A DNA stretch of 64,000 nucleotides from Hydrogenophaga sp. BPS33 (GTDB lineage: Bacteria; Pseudomonadota; Gammaproteobacteria; Burkholderiales; Burkholderiaceae_C), in assembly GCF_009859475.1 (NCBI RefSeq), contig NZ_CP044549.1, forward strand, positions 930,001 through 994,000. The letters run 5' to 3'. The position numbers were made by a program, and so were the translations under genes. The notes under the pieces are model-generated. The model saw nothing but the letters and a program-made list of their open reading frames with translations, ran no database searches and was not told the DNA's origin. Of this stretch, positions 1 through 10,662 are shown one piece after another (position 1 is the stretch's first letter; each line of letters begins with the position of its first letter).

Positions 1-81
1 ATCGGCTTCGACCTGGAGAAGGGCACCGTGCACAACTACAACCGCAACTTCATGCGGCCCACGGTGGGGAGTGATATGTGA
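1..81 (+). CDS. C-terminal end of an unidentified protein (partial)
   Basis: An open reading frame enters from the left edge and ends at TGA 79-81. It gives 26 residues beginning IGFDLEKGTVHNYNR and ending RPTVGSDM. The gene starts outside the window and the fragment is too short for a family call. Its codons (GGC, CTG, AAG, ACC) match the local coding style, and it runs into a strong palindrome, as a real gene end would. No function is proposed. Confidence 0.55.
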   Translation: MGFDLEKGTVHNYNRNFMRPTVGSDM

Positions 82-98
82 ACTCCCCCCTGCGCTGA

Positions 99-156
99 TG
101 CACTGAGAGCTCCCCCCTGCGCCGCTATCGCGGCGCAGGGGGGAGCTCTCAGTGCA
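99..156. repeat. Perfect 27-bp inverted repeat, probable bidirectional terminator
   Basis: Arms 99-125 and 130-156 are exact reverse complements around a 4-base loop (TATC). The hairpin carries the string GCGGCGCAGGGGGG, which recurs beside stop codons at 7213 and 10633. It lies between converging genes: the CDS ending at 81 and the LysR gene ending at 173. There is no clear T-run, so intrinsic termination is an inference. It may instead be a family-specific extragenic palindrome. Confidence 0.7.
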
Positions 157-172
157 TGGTGTTCCGAGTGGT

Positions 173-1090
173 TCAGCCTTCCATCGCGCTCTCGACGACC
201 TGGCGCGTCAGGTGCGGCTCGAGCATCTCGATGAAGTCGTAGGCGTAGTCGCGCAGGTAGTTCTTGCGGTGCAGGACCACGTAGGTCGCGTTGTCGGCAA
301 AGAGGTGGCTCACCGGAATGGCGCGCAGGCCCGGATCGCGCGCCGGGTCGAACACGATCGCCGGAAGAATCGACACGCCCAGCCCGTGTTCGACGTAGGC
401 CTTGACCACATCGGCGTTGGGCGCACGCAGGAACGACGGCATGTCCAGGCCCTTGGCGCGCAACGCGTTCACCACGTCCGTGCCGGTCTTGGACGGCTCG
501 TACAACACCATCTGGTACTGCGCAATGTCGGCCAGCGACGGTTGATCGATCGTCAGGAGCGGGTGCCCAGGTGGTACCAGCAGGATCCGCTTGTAGGTGT
601 GGCAGGCGATGGCCTGCAGTTCGGCCGTGAGCTTGCCCATCGAACTCAGGATACCGATGTCGGCGTTGGCCGCATTCAACGTCTCGATGGTCTGGCGTCC
701 ACCGCCCTGGCTCACGGTGATGCGCACGTTCGGGTACTTCCTGATGAACGCCTGCAACACGCGCGGCAATGTGAAGCGCGCCTGGGTGTGGCTGGCTGCA
801 ATGACCAGGCTGCCACTGTGATCTTGTGAGCGGTGGCGTCCGATCTCCTTGATCTCGGCGATCTCCTTGAGCGAGCGACGGGCATGTTCGATGACCGCCG
901 CACCTTCGCTGGTGATGCCCGTGAACCGGTTCCGCTGCCGCGTAAAAATGGCAAACCCCAGCTCCTCTTCCAGTTGCCGAATCTGCGTGCTGATGCCCGG
1001 CTGGGAAGTGTGCAGTGCCTGCGCCGCCTTGGAGACGTTCAGGTCCATTTGCGCGACTTCGCAGACGTAGCGAAGTTGTTGGATATTCAT
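173..1090 (-). CDS. LysR-family regulator, CysB/Cbl type
   Basis: A 305-residue LysR regulator. The N-terminus (MNIQQLRYVCEVAQ, then TSQPGIS within the helix-turn-helix, residues about 1-60) and the segment SHTQARF at the start of the effector domain match the CysB/Cbl subgroup, which senses sulfur compounds such as O-acetylserine, sulfate or adenosine phosphosulfate. The start is an ATG. The gene lies 4 bp behind the PLP enzyme, in the same direction, so it is probably the last gene of that operon. A link to sulfur is attractive because a sulfatase lies at 9.3 kb, but it is not shown by the sequence. Confidence 0.85.
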   Translation of the reverse strand: MNIQQLRYVCEVAQMDLNVSKAAQALHTSQPGISTQIRQLEEELGFAIFTRQRNRFTGITSEGAAVIEHARRSLKEIAEIKEIGRHRSQDHSGSLVIAASHTQARFTLPRVLQAFIRKYPNVRITVSQGGGRQTIETLNAANADIGILSSMGKLTAELQAIACHTYKRILLVPPGHPLLTIDQPSLADIAQYQMVLYEPSKTGTDVVNALRAKGLDMPSFLRAPNADVVKAYVEHGLGVSILPAIVFDPARDPGLRAIPVSHLFADNATYVVLHRKNYLRDYAYDFIEMLEPHLTRQVVESAMEG

Positions 1091-1094
1091 CGAG

Positions 1095-2279
1095 CTACCT
1101 CACAGCACCCCGCGCGTCCACGCGGATCACGCGTTCCACCGTCCCCTCCACCAAACCGCCGCGCACGCCCAGCAGCACGTCGTGCAGGTTGACCGTCGGG
1201 TCGCAATGCCCTGGCACGAGCCAGACCGTGTCGCCCAGTGATGGGAGCGGATGGCCGGCATGGGCTGCGCGCAGCACACCGTGTTCGTCACCGCCGTTGG
1301 CGAACACCAACCCCGGTGGGCTCCAGACCATGGGCATGCCGCTGTCGATGGCGTGGCTCTTGTGTCCCGCATCGCATACCGCGTGTTGCGGGCCACGGCT
1401 CATCACCTGGGTTTTCAGGAACAGCGCGTGTTCGAACAGCGGCGCCAGCGGCGCGGCCTCGTTGCGGGCGTAGTCCGCGTCCATGAACAGGTAGGAGCCC
1501 ACCTGCAACTCGCCCCAGACGCGGCTGGCGGTCTCCAGCGTGAAGGTGCCGGTGCCCGCGCCGGTGATCAGCGGCACCTCGAAGCCCGCGGCCAACAGGC
1601 GCTCGCGGGTGAGCGCGGCTCCCCAGGCCGCTTCGGCGATGGCCCGCGCGCGCTCGGCCGGGTCGCGCCGGTGCTGGGCGCCGCCGTGGTAGGCCTGAAG
1701 CCCACCAAAACGCAGCACCGGATGTTGCGCAATCAGCCGCACCAGATCCACCGCCGCTTCGCCAGGGGGCACGCCGCACCGGCCCTGGCCCACGTCGATC
1801 TCCACGAGCACGTCGATGCGCGCTTCGCCGTCCACCCGCGCGGCGGTCAAGGCCTCCACCAGGCGCGTCACGCCCACGGCGTTGTCCACCGCGATGCCAA
1901 AGCGCGTCGGCAGCTCGCGCACCGCCCGCGCCAGGCGCTCCAGCTTGGCCTGGGCGATCACCTGGTTGGTGATGGTGATGTCGGTCACGCCGGCCAGGGC
2001 CAGCGCAATGGCTTCGTCGGTCTTCTGCACGCAGACGCCGACCGCCCCGTGCGCCATCTGCAGGCGCGCGAGCTCGGCGCTCTTGTGCATCTTGGCGTGG
2101 GGCCGCAGGCGCAGCTTGTGCGCGCGGGCATAGGCGGCCATGTGCGCGAGGTTGCGCTCCATGGCGTCGAGGTCCACCACCAGCGCGGGCGTGTCGATGC
2201 GGGCCACGCTCTGGCCCACCTGGCTCTGGGCATGGAGCCACTGCGCCAACGGCGTCGGGGGTTCAGGCGCTGCGTTCAT
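1095..2279 (-). CDS. D-threonine aldolase-like / DSD1-family PLP enzyme
   Basis: A 394-residue protein with an alanine-racemase-type TIM barrel at the N-terminus. It begins with the family signature TPALVVDLDAMERN, followed by RPHAKMHKS, whose lysine is the expected PLP attachment site. The C-terminal part has the DSD1-type metal-binding signature (VPGHCDPTVN). Relatives are D-threonine aldolase, 3-hydroxy-D-aspartate aldolase and D-serine dehydratase, which cleave or dehydrate D-beta-hydroxy amino acids using PLP and a divalent metal. The exact substrate cannot be read. The ATG at 2279 overlaps the end of the phosphatase gene by 17 bp, so translation is probably coupled. Confidence 0.85.
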   Translation of the reverse strand: MNAAPEPPTPLAQWLHAQSQVGQSVARIDTPALVVDLDAMERNLAHMAAYARAHKLRLRPHAKMHKSAELARLQMAHGAVGVCVQKTDEAIALALAGVTDITITNQVIAQAKLERLARAVRELPTRFGIAVDNAVGVTRLVEALTAARVDGEARIDVLVEIDVGQGRCGVPPGEAAVDLVRLIAQHPVLRFGGLQAYHGGAQHRRDPAERARAIAEAAWGAALTRERLLAAGFEVPLITGAGTGTFTLETASRVWGELQVGSYLFMDADYARNEAAPLAPLFEHALFLKTQVMSRGPQHAVCDAGHKSHAIDSGMPMVWSPPGLVFANGGDEHGVLRAAHAGHPLPSLGDTVWLVPGHCDPTVNLHDVLLGVRGGLVEGTVERVIRVDARGAVR

Positions 2280-2904
2280 CAAGCGATGCTTCCGATTGCA
2301 GATGCAAGGTGTCGGCCCAGCCCACCAGCGTCAGCCCTTCGGGCGACCACAGCAGCCGGTTGATGGCGGCGTTGGGGAGTTCCCAGCTTCTGGGTGCGGT
2401 GAGTTCCAGTCTCGTGGCCGCGCGGTACAGGATGTCCATCACCCCTCCGTGCGCCACCAACAGCACCTGCTCGCCCGGGTGGCGCGAGGCCAGGTCCAGC
2501 ACGGTCGGAATGATGCGCCGTTGCAATTGCTCCAGCGACTCCCCGCCAGCGGGCGCGAAATCGGGCATGCGCTTGCGCCAGGCCAGGGCCTCGGCCGGCC
2601 AGCGGCGTTCGAGTTCGGCCCAGCTCAAGCCCTCGAAACGGCCGAAATGGCGCTCGCGCAAACCCTTGTGCGGCGCCACCTCCAGCCCCTTGAGGCGGCC
2701 CACGGCCTGCGCGGTGTCGAAGGCACGGCCGAGGTCGCTGGCGTAGACCGCCGCGATGGGTTCGTCGCGCAGCGCCAGGGCCAGTTGCTCGGCCTGCCAA
2801 CGCCCCTTTTCGTTGAGCGCGATGTCCGTGTGGCCTTGAATGCGACCGTCGACGTTCCAGGCGGTTTCGCCGTGGCGCACGGCAAGAATGCGGGTGACTT
2901 GCAA
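2263..2904 (-). CDS. Histidine phosphatase family protein (phosphoglycerate-mutase-like), TTG start
   Basis: A 213-residue protein of the histidine phosphatase superfamily. RHGETAWN near the N-terminus gives the phospho-accepting histidine, and VAHGGV supplies the second catalytic histidine. Members hydrolyse varied phosphoesters (cofactor-dependent mutases, CobC, SixA), so the substrate is open. The reading frame extends further upstream, into the divergent kinase gene at 3007. The TTG at 2902-2904 preceded by GAGGA six bases upstream is the best start and leaves a 102-bp promoter gap. It is the first gene of the minus-strand set with the PLP enzyme and the CysB-type regulator. Confidence 0.8.
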   Translation of the reverse strand: MQVTRILAVRHGETAWNVDGRIQGHTDIALNEKGRWQAEQLALALRDEPIAAVYASDLGRAFDTAQAVGRLKGLEVAPHKGLRERHFGRFEGLSWAELERRWPAEALAWRKRMPDFAPAGGESLEQLQRRIIPTVLDLASRHPGEQVLLVAHGGVMDILYRAATRLELTAPRSWELPNAAINRLLWSPEGLTLVGWADTLHLQSEASLDERSA

Positions 2905-3006
2905 AGAATTTCCTCGTGTGCGGAAAGAGGGGATTCCTGACTGTACCCGCGAGACAGACGCTCCGGAATCTTCGCGGCCACCGACGCCGTTTGCGACAAT
3001 GGTCGC

Positions 3007-5391
<2,385 letters not shown>

Positions 5392-5422
5392 ACGGTGGGC
5401 GTAAGAGGCGTAAGAGGTGTTC

Positions 5423-6124
5423 TCAGCGCGGCACTTCGACGTTCACCTGGCGCACGCCTTCCGGTGGCGCGGGGAAATCGCGCAGCGCCGCATCGAGCAT
5501 GGCCGACCACAGGCCCGGGGTGCTGTTCCAGCGGCCGTCGTGCGCGGCACGGGTTTCGTACACCACCTTGCCGCTCGAGGCGTGGCGGATCACGAGCGAG
5601 AGTTCGCGCTGGTAGTAGGGCGACTCCATCATCATGCGCGGGTACATCGGCATCCAGATCACCTGGCCTTGCCCGGTCACCACGTAGTCGCGCCCCGGCA
5701 GCCCGTACCCGAAGCCCGGACCCCAATAACCGCCCCAGTACCCACCCCACGGATCGTCCCAGGGCGCGCGCGGCAACCGCAAGGTGTTGGCATCCACCTG
5801 CACCGTCCAGGGCGAGGCCGTGCCGGCGGCGGCGAGCGTCCAGCCCACCTTGGCCAGCGCCTGGGCGGTGAGGTTCTCCAACTCGTCCTGGCCCGTGGAC
5901 ACCCGGCCCTCCTTCTGCGAGGGCAGGCGATCGAAGCGGTAGATCTGCGGCGCCTGCGGCACCGTGACGGGTGTGCCTGGCTTGACGCCGGGTTGGTCGG
6001 CCCAGCGGGCAAAACTCTGCACCTGGTTGTCCACCAGGTAGACGCTGGCGCAGCCGCTGAGGACCAGCACGGCGGCGGCAAGGCCCAGGCGCTGGAGGGT
6101 TCGGATCGATCGATGGATGTTCAT
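5423..6124 (-). CDS. DUF4136-type outer-membrane lipoprotein
   Basis: A 233-residue exported lipoprotein. The start ATG at 6124 is chosen because AGGAGG lies six bases upstream. It gives a signal peptide with positive start (MNIHRSIR), a hydrophobic stretch and the lipobox LSGC, with Cys about residue 24. The mature part has the DUF4136 pattern (YxxDxQVxSFARW near the start) and a Gly/Tyr/Pro-rich insert (WGGYWGGYWGPGFGYG). The function of the family is unknown. It is convergent with the hybrid kinase and precedes no obvious partner. Confidence 0.8.
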   Translation of the reverse strand: MNIHRSIRTLQRLGLAAAVLVLSGCASVYLVDNQVQSFARWADQPGVKPGTPVTVPQAPQIYRFDRLPSQKEGRVSTGQDELENLTAQALAKVGWTLAAAGTASPWTVQVDANTLRLPRAPWDDPWGGYWGGYWGPGFGYGLPGRDYVVTGQGQVIWMPMYPRMMMESPYYQRELSLVIRHASSGKVVYETRAAHDGRWNSTPGLWSAMLDAALRDFPAPPEGVRQVNVEVPR

Positions 6125-6163
6125 GGTGCCTCCTGGAGGCGGCCGCACGGGGTCGAAGCCGGG

Positions 6164-7087
6164 TCAGTGCGCCGCCGCAATGCGTACGACCTTGGTGGTG
6201 GCGCTTGCGTTCCCTTCGAATGTGCCGTTTTCCGGCCCCGCCACGGCGGTGGGCTTGGGCAAAGGTTCTTCGTCGAACGCCTTGTCGCCATCTTCGTTGG
6301 CTTCGCCGGTGGCCTGGATGGTTTCAAAAGGAAACAGCGAGCGGTCCATCAGGTGGCTGGGCACGATGTTCTGCAGCGCCGTGAACATGTTCGCCACGCG
6401 GCCGGGAAAACGCTTCTCCCAGTCCTTGAGCATCAGCCCGACCTGCTTGCGTTGCAGGTTCTCCTGGCTGCCGCAGAGCGTGCAGGGAATGATGGGGAAT
6501 TGGCGGACTTCGGCCCAGCGGGCCAGGTCGGTCTCGGGCACGTAAGCCATGGGGCGGATCACCACGTGCCGGCCGTCGTCGCTCACCAGCTTGGGCGGCA
6601 TGCCCTTGAGCTTGGCGCCGAAAAACATGTTGAGCATGAGGGTCTGCAGGATGTCGTCGCGGTGGTGGCCGAGCGCGATCTTGGTCGCGCCCAGTTCGCT
6701 GGCCACGCGGTACAGGATGCCGCGGCGCAACCGGCTGCACAGGCTGCACATGGTCTTGCCCTCGGGGATCACGCGTTTGACGATGGAGTACGTGTCCTGG
6801 TTCTCGATGTGGAATTTCACCCCCAGCTTCGTGAGGTAGGCGGGCAGGATGTCGGCCGGAAAGCCCGGTTGCTTCTGGTCGAGGTTGACCACGATGAGTT
6901 CGAAGTGGATCGGCGCGCGCGCCTGCAGCTTCTGCAGGATGTCGAGCATGCCGTAGCTGTCCTTGCCACCGGAGAGGCAGACCATCACGCGGTCGCCTTC
7001 TTCGATCATGTTGTAGTCGACGATGGCGCGGCCGACTTCGCGGCACAGGCGTTTTTCGAGTTTGCGGTTTTCGAATTCGATGTCCAT
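6164..7087 (-). CDS. ttcA: tRNA 2-thiocytidine(32) synthetase TtcA
   Basis: A 307-residue PP-loop ATPase. The ATP-binding motif LSGGKDS lies near residues 38-44. The paired cysteines of the CSLC segment and of CTLC are those that hold the [4Fe-4S] cluster used for sulfur transfer to cytidine 32 of certain tRNAs. The ATG at 7087 was chosen over a TTG four codons upstream because MDIEFENRK aligns with the usual beginning. A C-terminal tail of about 40 residues (rich in E, P and A) extends past the core. It is a single gene between the lipoprotein and the LysR gene. Confidence 0.95.
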   Translation of the reverse strand: MDIEFENRKLEKRLCREVGRAIVDYNMIEEGDRVMVCLSGGKDSYGMLDILQKLQARAPIHFELIVVNLDQKQPGFPADILPAYLTKLGVKFHIENQDTYSIVKRVIPEGKTMCSLCSRLRRGILYRVASELGATKIALGHHRDDILQTLMLNMFFGAKLKGMPPKLVSDDGRHVVIRPMAYVPETDLARWAEVRQFPIIPCTLCGSQENLQRKQVGLMLKDWEKRFPGRVANMFTALQNIVPSHLMDRSLFPFETIQATGEANEDGDKAFDEEPLPKPTAVAGPENGTFEGNASATTKVVRIAAAH

Positions 7088-7209
7088 GGTGGCAAGCAAT
7101 CAGTCGTTCGGCACGCCATCGCGGGCGCGGGTCCATATTGTCGGTTGCCCGGGCATTCCCGGGGTGGCACAGGCCGATTGTCGCCGCCGCCGGCCAAGGC
7201 GCCGCCGCC

Positions 7210-8145
7210 TCAGCGGCGCAGGGGGGTGTTTTCCAGCCTGCACCGCGCCTGTTCGCGCAGCGCGTCGAGAAGGACCCGGGCGCCCGCCGACGGTTCGGCG
7301 CCGCGCCGCACCGTGAGTCCCACGGCACCGTTGGTGCCACCCCGGGGCAGGCGCAGGCGCACCGGGGCGAAGGGGCGCAAGCTCTCGATGAGTCCTTCGG
7401 GTGCGAACCAGATCGCATCGGTCTGGCGCACCATCTGCAGGGAGAACGCGGCGTCGAGCGTGTCGACGACGGTTTCCGGCAACGCCACCCGATGCGTCAC
7501 GAGGAACGCGTCCACCGTGCGGCGGATCGGCGTGCCGGCGGACGGCAGGATCAGCGTGTAGCGCGACAGCGCCGCAGGCGCGACCTTGCGGCTCGCGGCC
7601 AGGGGATGCCCGGGCCGTGCCAACGCGACCAAGTCTTCCGAGTAGAGATGTTCGAATTCCAGATCCATCATGTCGGAGGGCTCGGCGAGGCGGCCGAACA
7701 CCATGTCCAGTTCCCCTTGGCGCAGGCGCGCCATGAGCTGGGCATTGGTGCCGCCGGCCACGCGGATGTACACGCTGGGCAGCGCGGTGCGCAGGGTCTC
7801 GATGGCGCGCGGCAGCAGCGTGGCCGACACATTCGGCAAGGCCCCGATGGACACCGTGGTCTGGTGCGACTGCGGTTGGCCGGCCGCCGCGTCCAGCCCT
7901 TCTCGCAGGTTGCGCAGGCCCGCGCCGGCATGGTCCAGCAGCACCTTGCCCGCGGGCGTGAGCGCCACACCGCGCCCATGGCGCTCCAGCAAGGGCCGGC
8001 CCACGATGGCTTCGAGCTCGGCGATGGTCTTCGACACGGCGGGCTGCGTGAGCGCCAGCTTTTGCGCCGCCCGCACCATGCTCAGCTCCTGCCCGATCAC
8101 CACCAGGCAGTGCAGATGGCGCAATTTGATCCGGGAAATGTTCAT
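7210..8145 (-). CDS. LysR-family regulator, PcaQ/GbpR-like
   Basis: A 311-residue LysR protein. Residues 1-65 contain the winged helix-turn-helix (KLRHLHCLVVIGQELSMVRA, LTQPAVSKTI), closest in style to PcaQ and GbpR regulators of aromatic and sugar catabolism. The remainder is the periplasmic-binding-fold effector domain. The ATG at 8145 gives the normal LysR length; the open frame continues upstream without family similarity. It is divergent from the Bug receptor and sulfatase genes and is their likely regulator. A GCGGCGCAGGGGGG string abuts its stop codon. Confidence 0.88.
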   Translation of the reverse strand: MNISRIKLRHLHCLVVIGQELSMVRAAQKLALTQPAVSKTIAELEAIVGRPLLERHGRGVALTPAGKVLLDHAGAGLRNLREGLDAAAGQPQSHQTTVSIGALPNVSATLLPRAIETLRTALPSVYIRVAGGTNAQLMARLRQGELDMVFGRLAEPSDMMDLEFEHLYSEDLVALARPGHPLAASRKVAPAALSRYTLILPSAGTPIRRTVDAFLVTHRVALPETVVDTLDAAFSLQMVRQTDAIWFAPEGLIESLRPFAPVRLRLPRGGTNGAVGLTVRRGAEPSAGARVLLDALREQARCRLENTPLRR

Positions 8146-8175
8146 GGCACAAGCCTCGTCCAAGGAAATCGATGC

Positions 8176-8188
8176 TTCGAGGTATGAA
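8176..8188. promoter_or_regulatory. Candidate LysR box between LysR and Bug/sulfatase genes
   Basis: The 13-bp string TTCGAGGTATGAA is a TTC-N7-GAA dyad that fits the LysR T-N11-A rule. It lies 30 bp upstream of the LysR start and about 120 bp upstream of the Bug start, within the AT-richest part of the gap. This is a sequence-pattern call only. Confidence 0.35.
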
Positions 8189-8306
8189 TAAATGGAATAC
8201 GTTTTCGCCGAATGCTCAATTGTGCCCAAAGGCCCGCGACAGTAGCCTTGCGGCTTTCGACCGGCGACCCGTTCCGTGGCGGCGCTGGGAATTCCAGGAG
8301 ACCTTC

Positions 8307-9293
8307 ATGCCGCATTCCAACCGACGCGCCGCCTTGGCGCTCACCCTGCTGGCCACCGCTGCCGGCCTCACCGGTTTTTCTGCCCACGCCCAGGCATGGC
8401 CCAGCAAGCCGGTCACGCTGACCGTGGGCAGCGCTGCGGGAAGTGCGCCGGACATCTATGCCCGTGTCATCGCCGAGCAGCTGCAGCGACAGACCGGCGG
8501 CGTCTTCGTGGTGGACAACAAGCCCGGCGCGAACGGCAACCTCGCTGCCGAGACGGTGTTGCGCACGGCCGCGGACGGACACACATTGCTGATCGGCACG
8601 CAGTCGCAAATGACGATCAACCCTTCGGCTTATTCGAACCTGCGTTGGAAGGCGAGCGACTTCCGTCCTCTGGTCAAAGGCGTGGAGTCGCCGATGGTGC
8701 TGGTGACGCACCCAACGGTTGGCGCGAAGAACTTTGCCGAACTCAAGAGCTGGATCGCCCGCCACAAGGGCCAGGCGCAATACGCGTCGTTCAGCCCCGG
8801 AACGCCGTCCCACTTTCTCGGCTACCAGCTGAACGAACGGCTGCAGGCCGACATGGTGCACATCCCGTACAAAGGCTCGTCGCCCCAGGTGACCGACCTG
8901 ATGGCGGGCCAGGTGCCCCTGGGCTTCACGCAGATGGCGGTGGCCGTACCGCAGATCCAGGCCGGCAAGCTGGTGCCGATCGCGGTCACCGGCGCACAGC
9001 GTGCCAGTGCACTGGCCCAGGTGCCCACCCTGGCCGAACTGGGCCTTGGCGACCTGACCGCCAGTGTGTGGTTCGGGGTGTTCGCTCCCGCTGGCGTGCC
9101 CAGACCGGTCTCGGATGCCATCCTGTCCGCGCTGCGCAAGGCGCACTCCGAGGCGGCTGTGCGCGCGAAGCTGGAGGCGCAGAGTTTTGAAGTGCCCGAC
9201 GAGAGTGGTGCCGCGTTTGAAAAGAATCTGGCCGCCGAAACGGCCAAATGGGCCCGCGTGGTGAAAGCCACCGGGTTCCGCGCCAATGACTGA
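8307..9293 (+). CDS. Bug-family periplasmic receptor (tripartite tricarboxylate transporter)
   Basis: A 328-residue exported solute-binding protein. The start at 8307 has GGAGA upstream and yields a signal peptide ending near AHAQA, before WPSKPVTLTVGSAAGSAPD, the usual Bug opening. Conserved Bug features include VDNKPGANGN and PYKGSSPQVTDLMAGQV. These receptors bind organic acids or aromatic compounds for TctAB-type carriers. No TctA/TctB gene is in the window, so the membrane partner must be encoded elsewhere. It overlaps the sulfatase by 8 bp, which suggests coupled expression. Confidence 0.92.
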   Translation: MPHSNRRAALALTLLATAAGLTGFSAHAQAWPSKPVTLTVGSAAGSAPDIYARVIAEQLQRQTGGVFVVDNKPGANGNLAAETVLRTAADGHTLLIGTQSQMTINPSAYSNLRWKASDFRPLVKGVESPMVLVTHPTVGAKNFAELKSWIARHKGQAQYASFSPGTPSHFLGYQLNERLQADMVHIPYKGSSPQVTDLMAGQVPLGFTQMAVAVPQIQAGKLVPIAVTGAQRASALAQVPTLAELGLGDLTASVWFGVFAPAGVPRPVSDAILSALRKAHSEAAVRAKLEAQSFEVPDESGAAFEKNLAAETAKWARVVKATGFRAND

Positions 9294-10632
9294 AACCGTT
9301 GAGAACGCCGGGGCCGCGCGCCCCAACGTGGTCTTCATCGTGGCCGACGACCTGGGCTATGCCGACCTGGGCTGCTACGGTGGTCGTGACGCGTCCTTCG
9401 GCCGCGTCTCGCCTGTGCTTGATGGCCTGGCCGCCAACGGCCTGCGGTTCACGCAGGGGTACTCGAACTCACCGGTGTGTTCGCCCACGCGCTTCGCCCT
9501 GGCCACGGCGCGTTACCAGTACCGCTTGCGCGGTGGCGCGGACGAACCCATCAACAGCCGCTCGCGCGGCAGCAGCGTGCTGGGCCTGCCGCCCTCGCAG
9601 CCGACCGTCGCCTCTCTGTTGAAGAACGTGGGCTACCGCACGGCCCTCATGGGCAAGTGGCACCTGGGCTACCCGCCGCACTTCGGCCCCTTGCGCTCGG
9701 GCTACGAGGAATACTTCGGCCCGATGTCCGGCGGCGTCGACTACTGGACCCACTGCAGCGGTGGCGGCGCGCACGACCTGTGGTTCGGCGAGGAAGAGCG
9801 CCAGGAGGAGGGCTACCTCACCGATCTGATCTCCCGCCGCTCGGTGGACTACATCGAGCGCATGGCGCAGCACCGCGAGCAGCCGTTCTTTCTGAGCGTG
9901 CACTACACGGCGCCACACTGGCCCTGGGAAACGCGTGACGAACCGCAGGTGAGCCAGGCGGTGGCGGGCCAGCTGTTTCACCTGGACGGCGGCAACGTCG
10001 ACACCTACCGCCGCATGATCCACCACATGGACGAGGGCATCGGCTGGATCATGGACGCCTTGCGCCGCCATGGCCTGGAGCGCGACACCCTGGTGATCTT
10101 CACCAGCGACAACGGCGGCGAGCGCTTCTCGGACAGCTGGCCCTTGGTGGGCGGCAAGATGGACCTCACCGAAGGCGGCATTCGCGTGCCCTGGATCGCG
10201 CACTGGCCTGCTGCCGTGCGCGCGGGCGGCGTGTCCGCCCAGCATTGCATGACCATGGACTGGTCGGCCACCGTGCTGGACGCGGCCGGCGTGGCGCCCG
10301 ATGCGGACCATCCGCTGGACGGCGTGTCGCTGTTGGACGTGTTGCGCGAGCCCGCCCAGACCTTCGAGCGCGCGCTCTACTGGCGCATGAAGCACCGCCA
10401 GCAGCGCGCGCTGCGCCGAGGCGACTGGAAGTACCTGCGGGTCGACGAGCACGACTACCTGTTCAACCTCGCGCGCGACGAGCGCGAGCGCGCGAACCAG
10501 GCCGCGCGCGATCCCGAGCGGCTGGCCGCGATGCGCGCGGACTGGGAGCGCTGGAGCGAGACCGTGCCGCCGATTCCCGAGGACGCAGCGGTGCACACGG
10601 GCTACTCAACCAAGGATATGCCGGCGCGTTGA
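9286..10632 (+). CDS. Type I sulfatase (formylglycine-dependent)
   Basis: A 448-residue sulfatase. Asp21-Asp22 are expected Ca2+ ligands. The maturation motif CSPTR has Cys65 as the residue to be converted to formylglycine. KWHLG and the TSDNGG segment complete the active site. The family hydrolyses sulfate esters. No signal peptide is seen, so it should be cytoplasmic and act on a substrate already imported. It starts inside the end of the Bug receptor gene (ATGACTGA), implying that the receptor captures the sulfated substrate or its product. No formylglycine-generating enzyme is encoded here. Aryl, choline or carbohydrate sulfate specificity cannot be decided. Confidence 0.92.
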   Translation: MTETVENAGAARPNVVFIVADDLGYADLGCYGGRDASFGRVSPVLDGLAANGLRFTQGYSNSPVCSPTRFALATARYQYRLRGGADEPINSRSRGSSVLGLPPSQPTVASLLKNVGYRTALMGKWHLGYPPHFGPLRSGYEEYFGPMSGGVDYWTHCSGGGAHDLWFGEEERQEEGYLTDLISRRSVDYIERMAQHREQPFFLSVHYTAPHWPWETRDEPQVSQAVAGQLFHLDGGNVDTYRRMIHHMDEGIGWIMDALRRHGLERDTLVIFTSDNGGERFSDSWPLVGGKMDLTEGGIRVPWIAHWPAAVRAGGVSAQHCMTMDWSATVLDAAGVAPDADHPLDGVSLLDVLREPAQTFERALYWRMKHRQQRALRRGDWKYLRVDEHDYLFNLARDERERANQAARDPERLAAMRADWERWSETVPPIPEDAAVHTGYSTKDMPAR

Positions 10633-10662
10633 GCGGCGCAGGGGGCGTGGGGCGCGCTCGGG

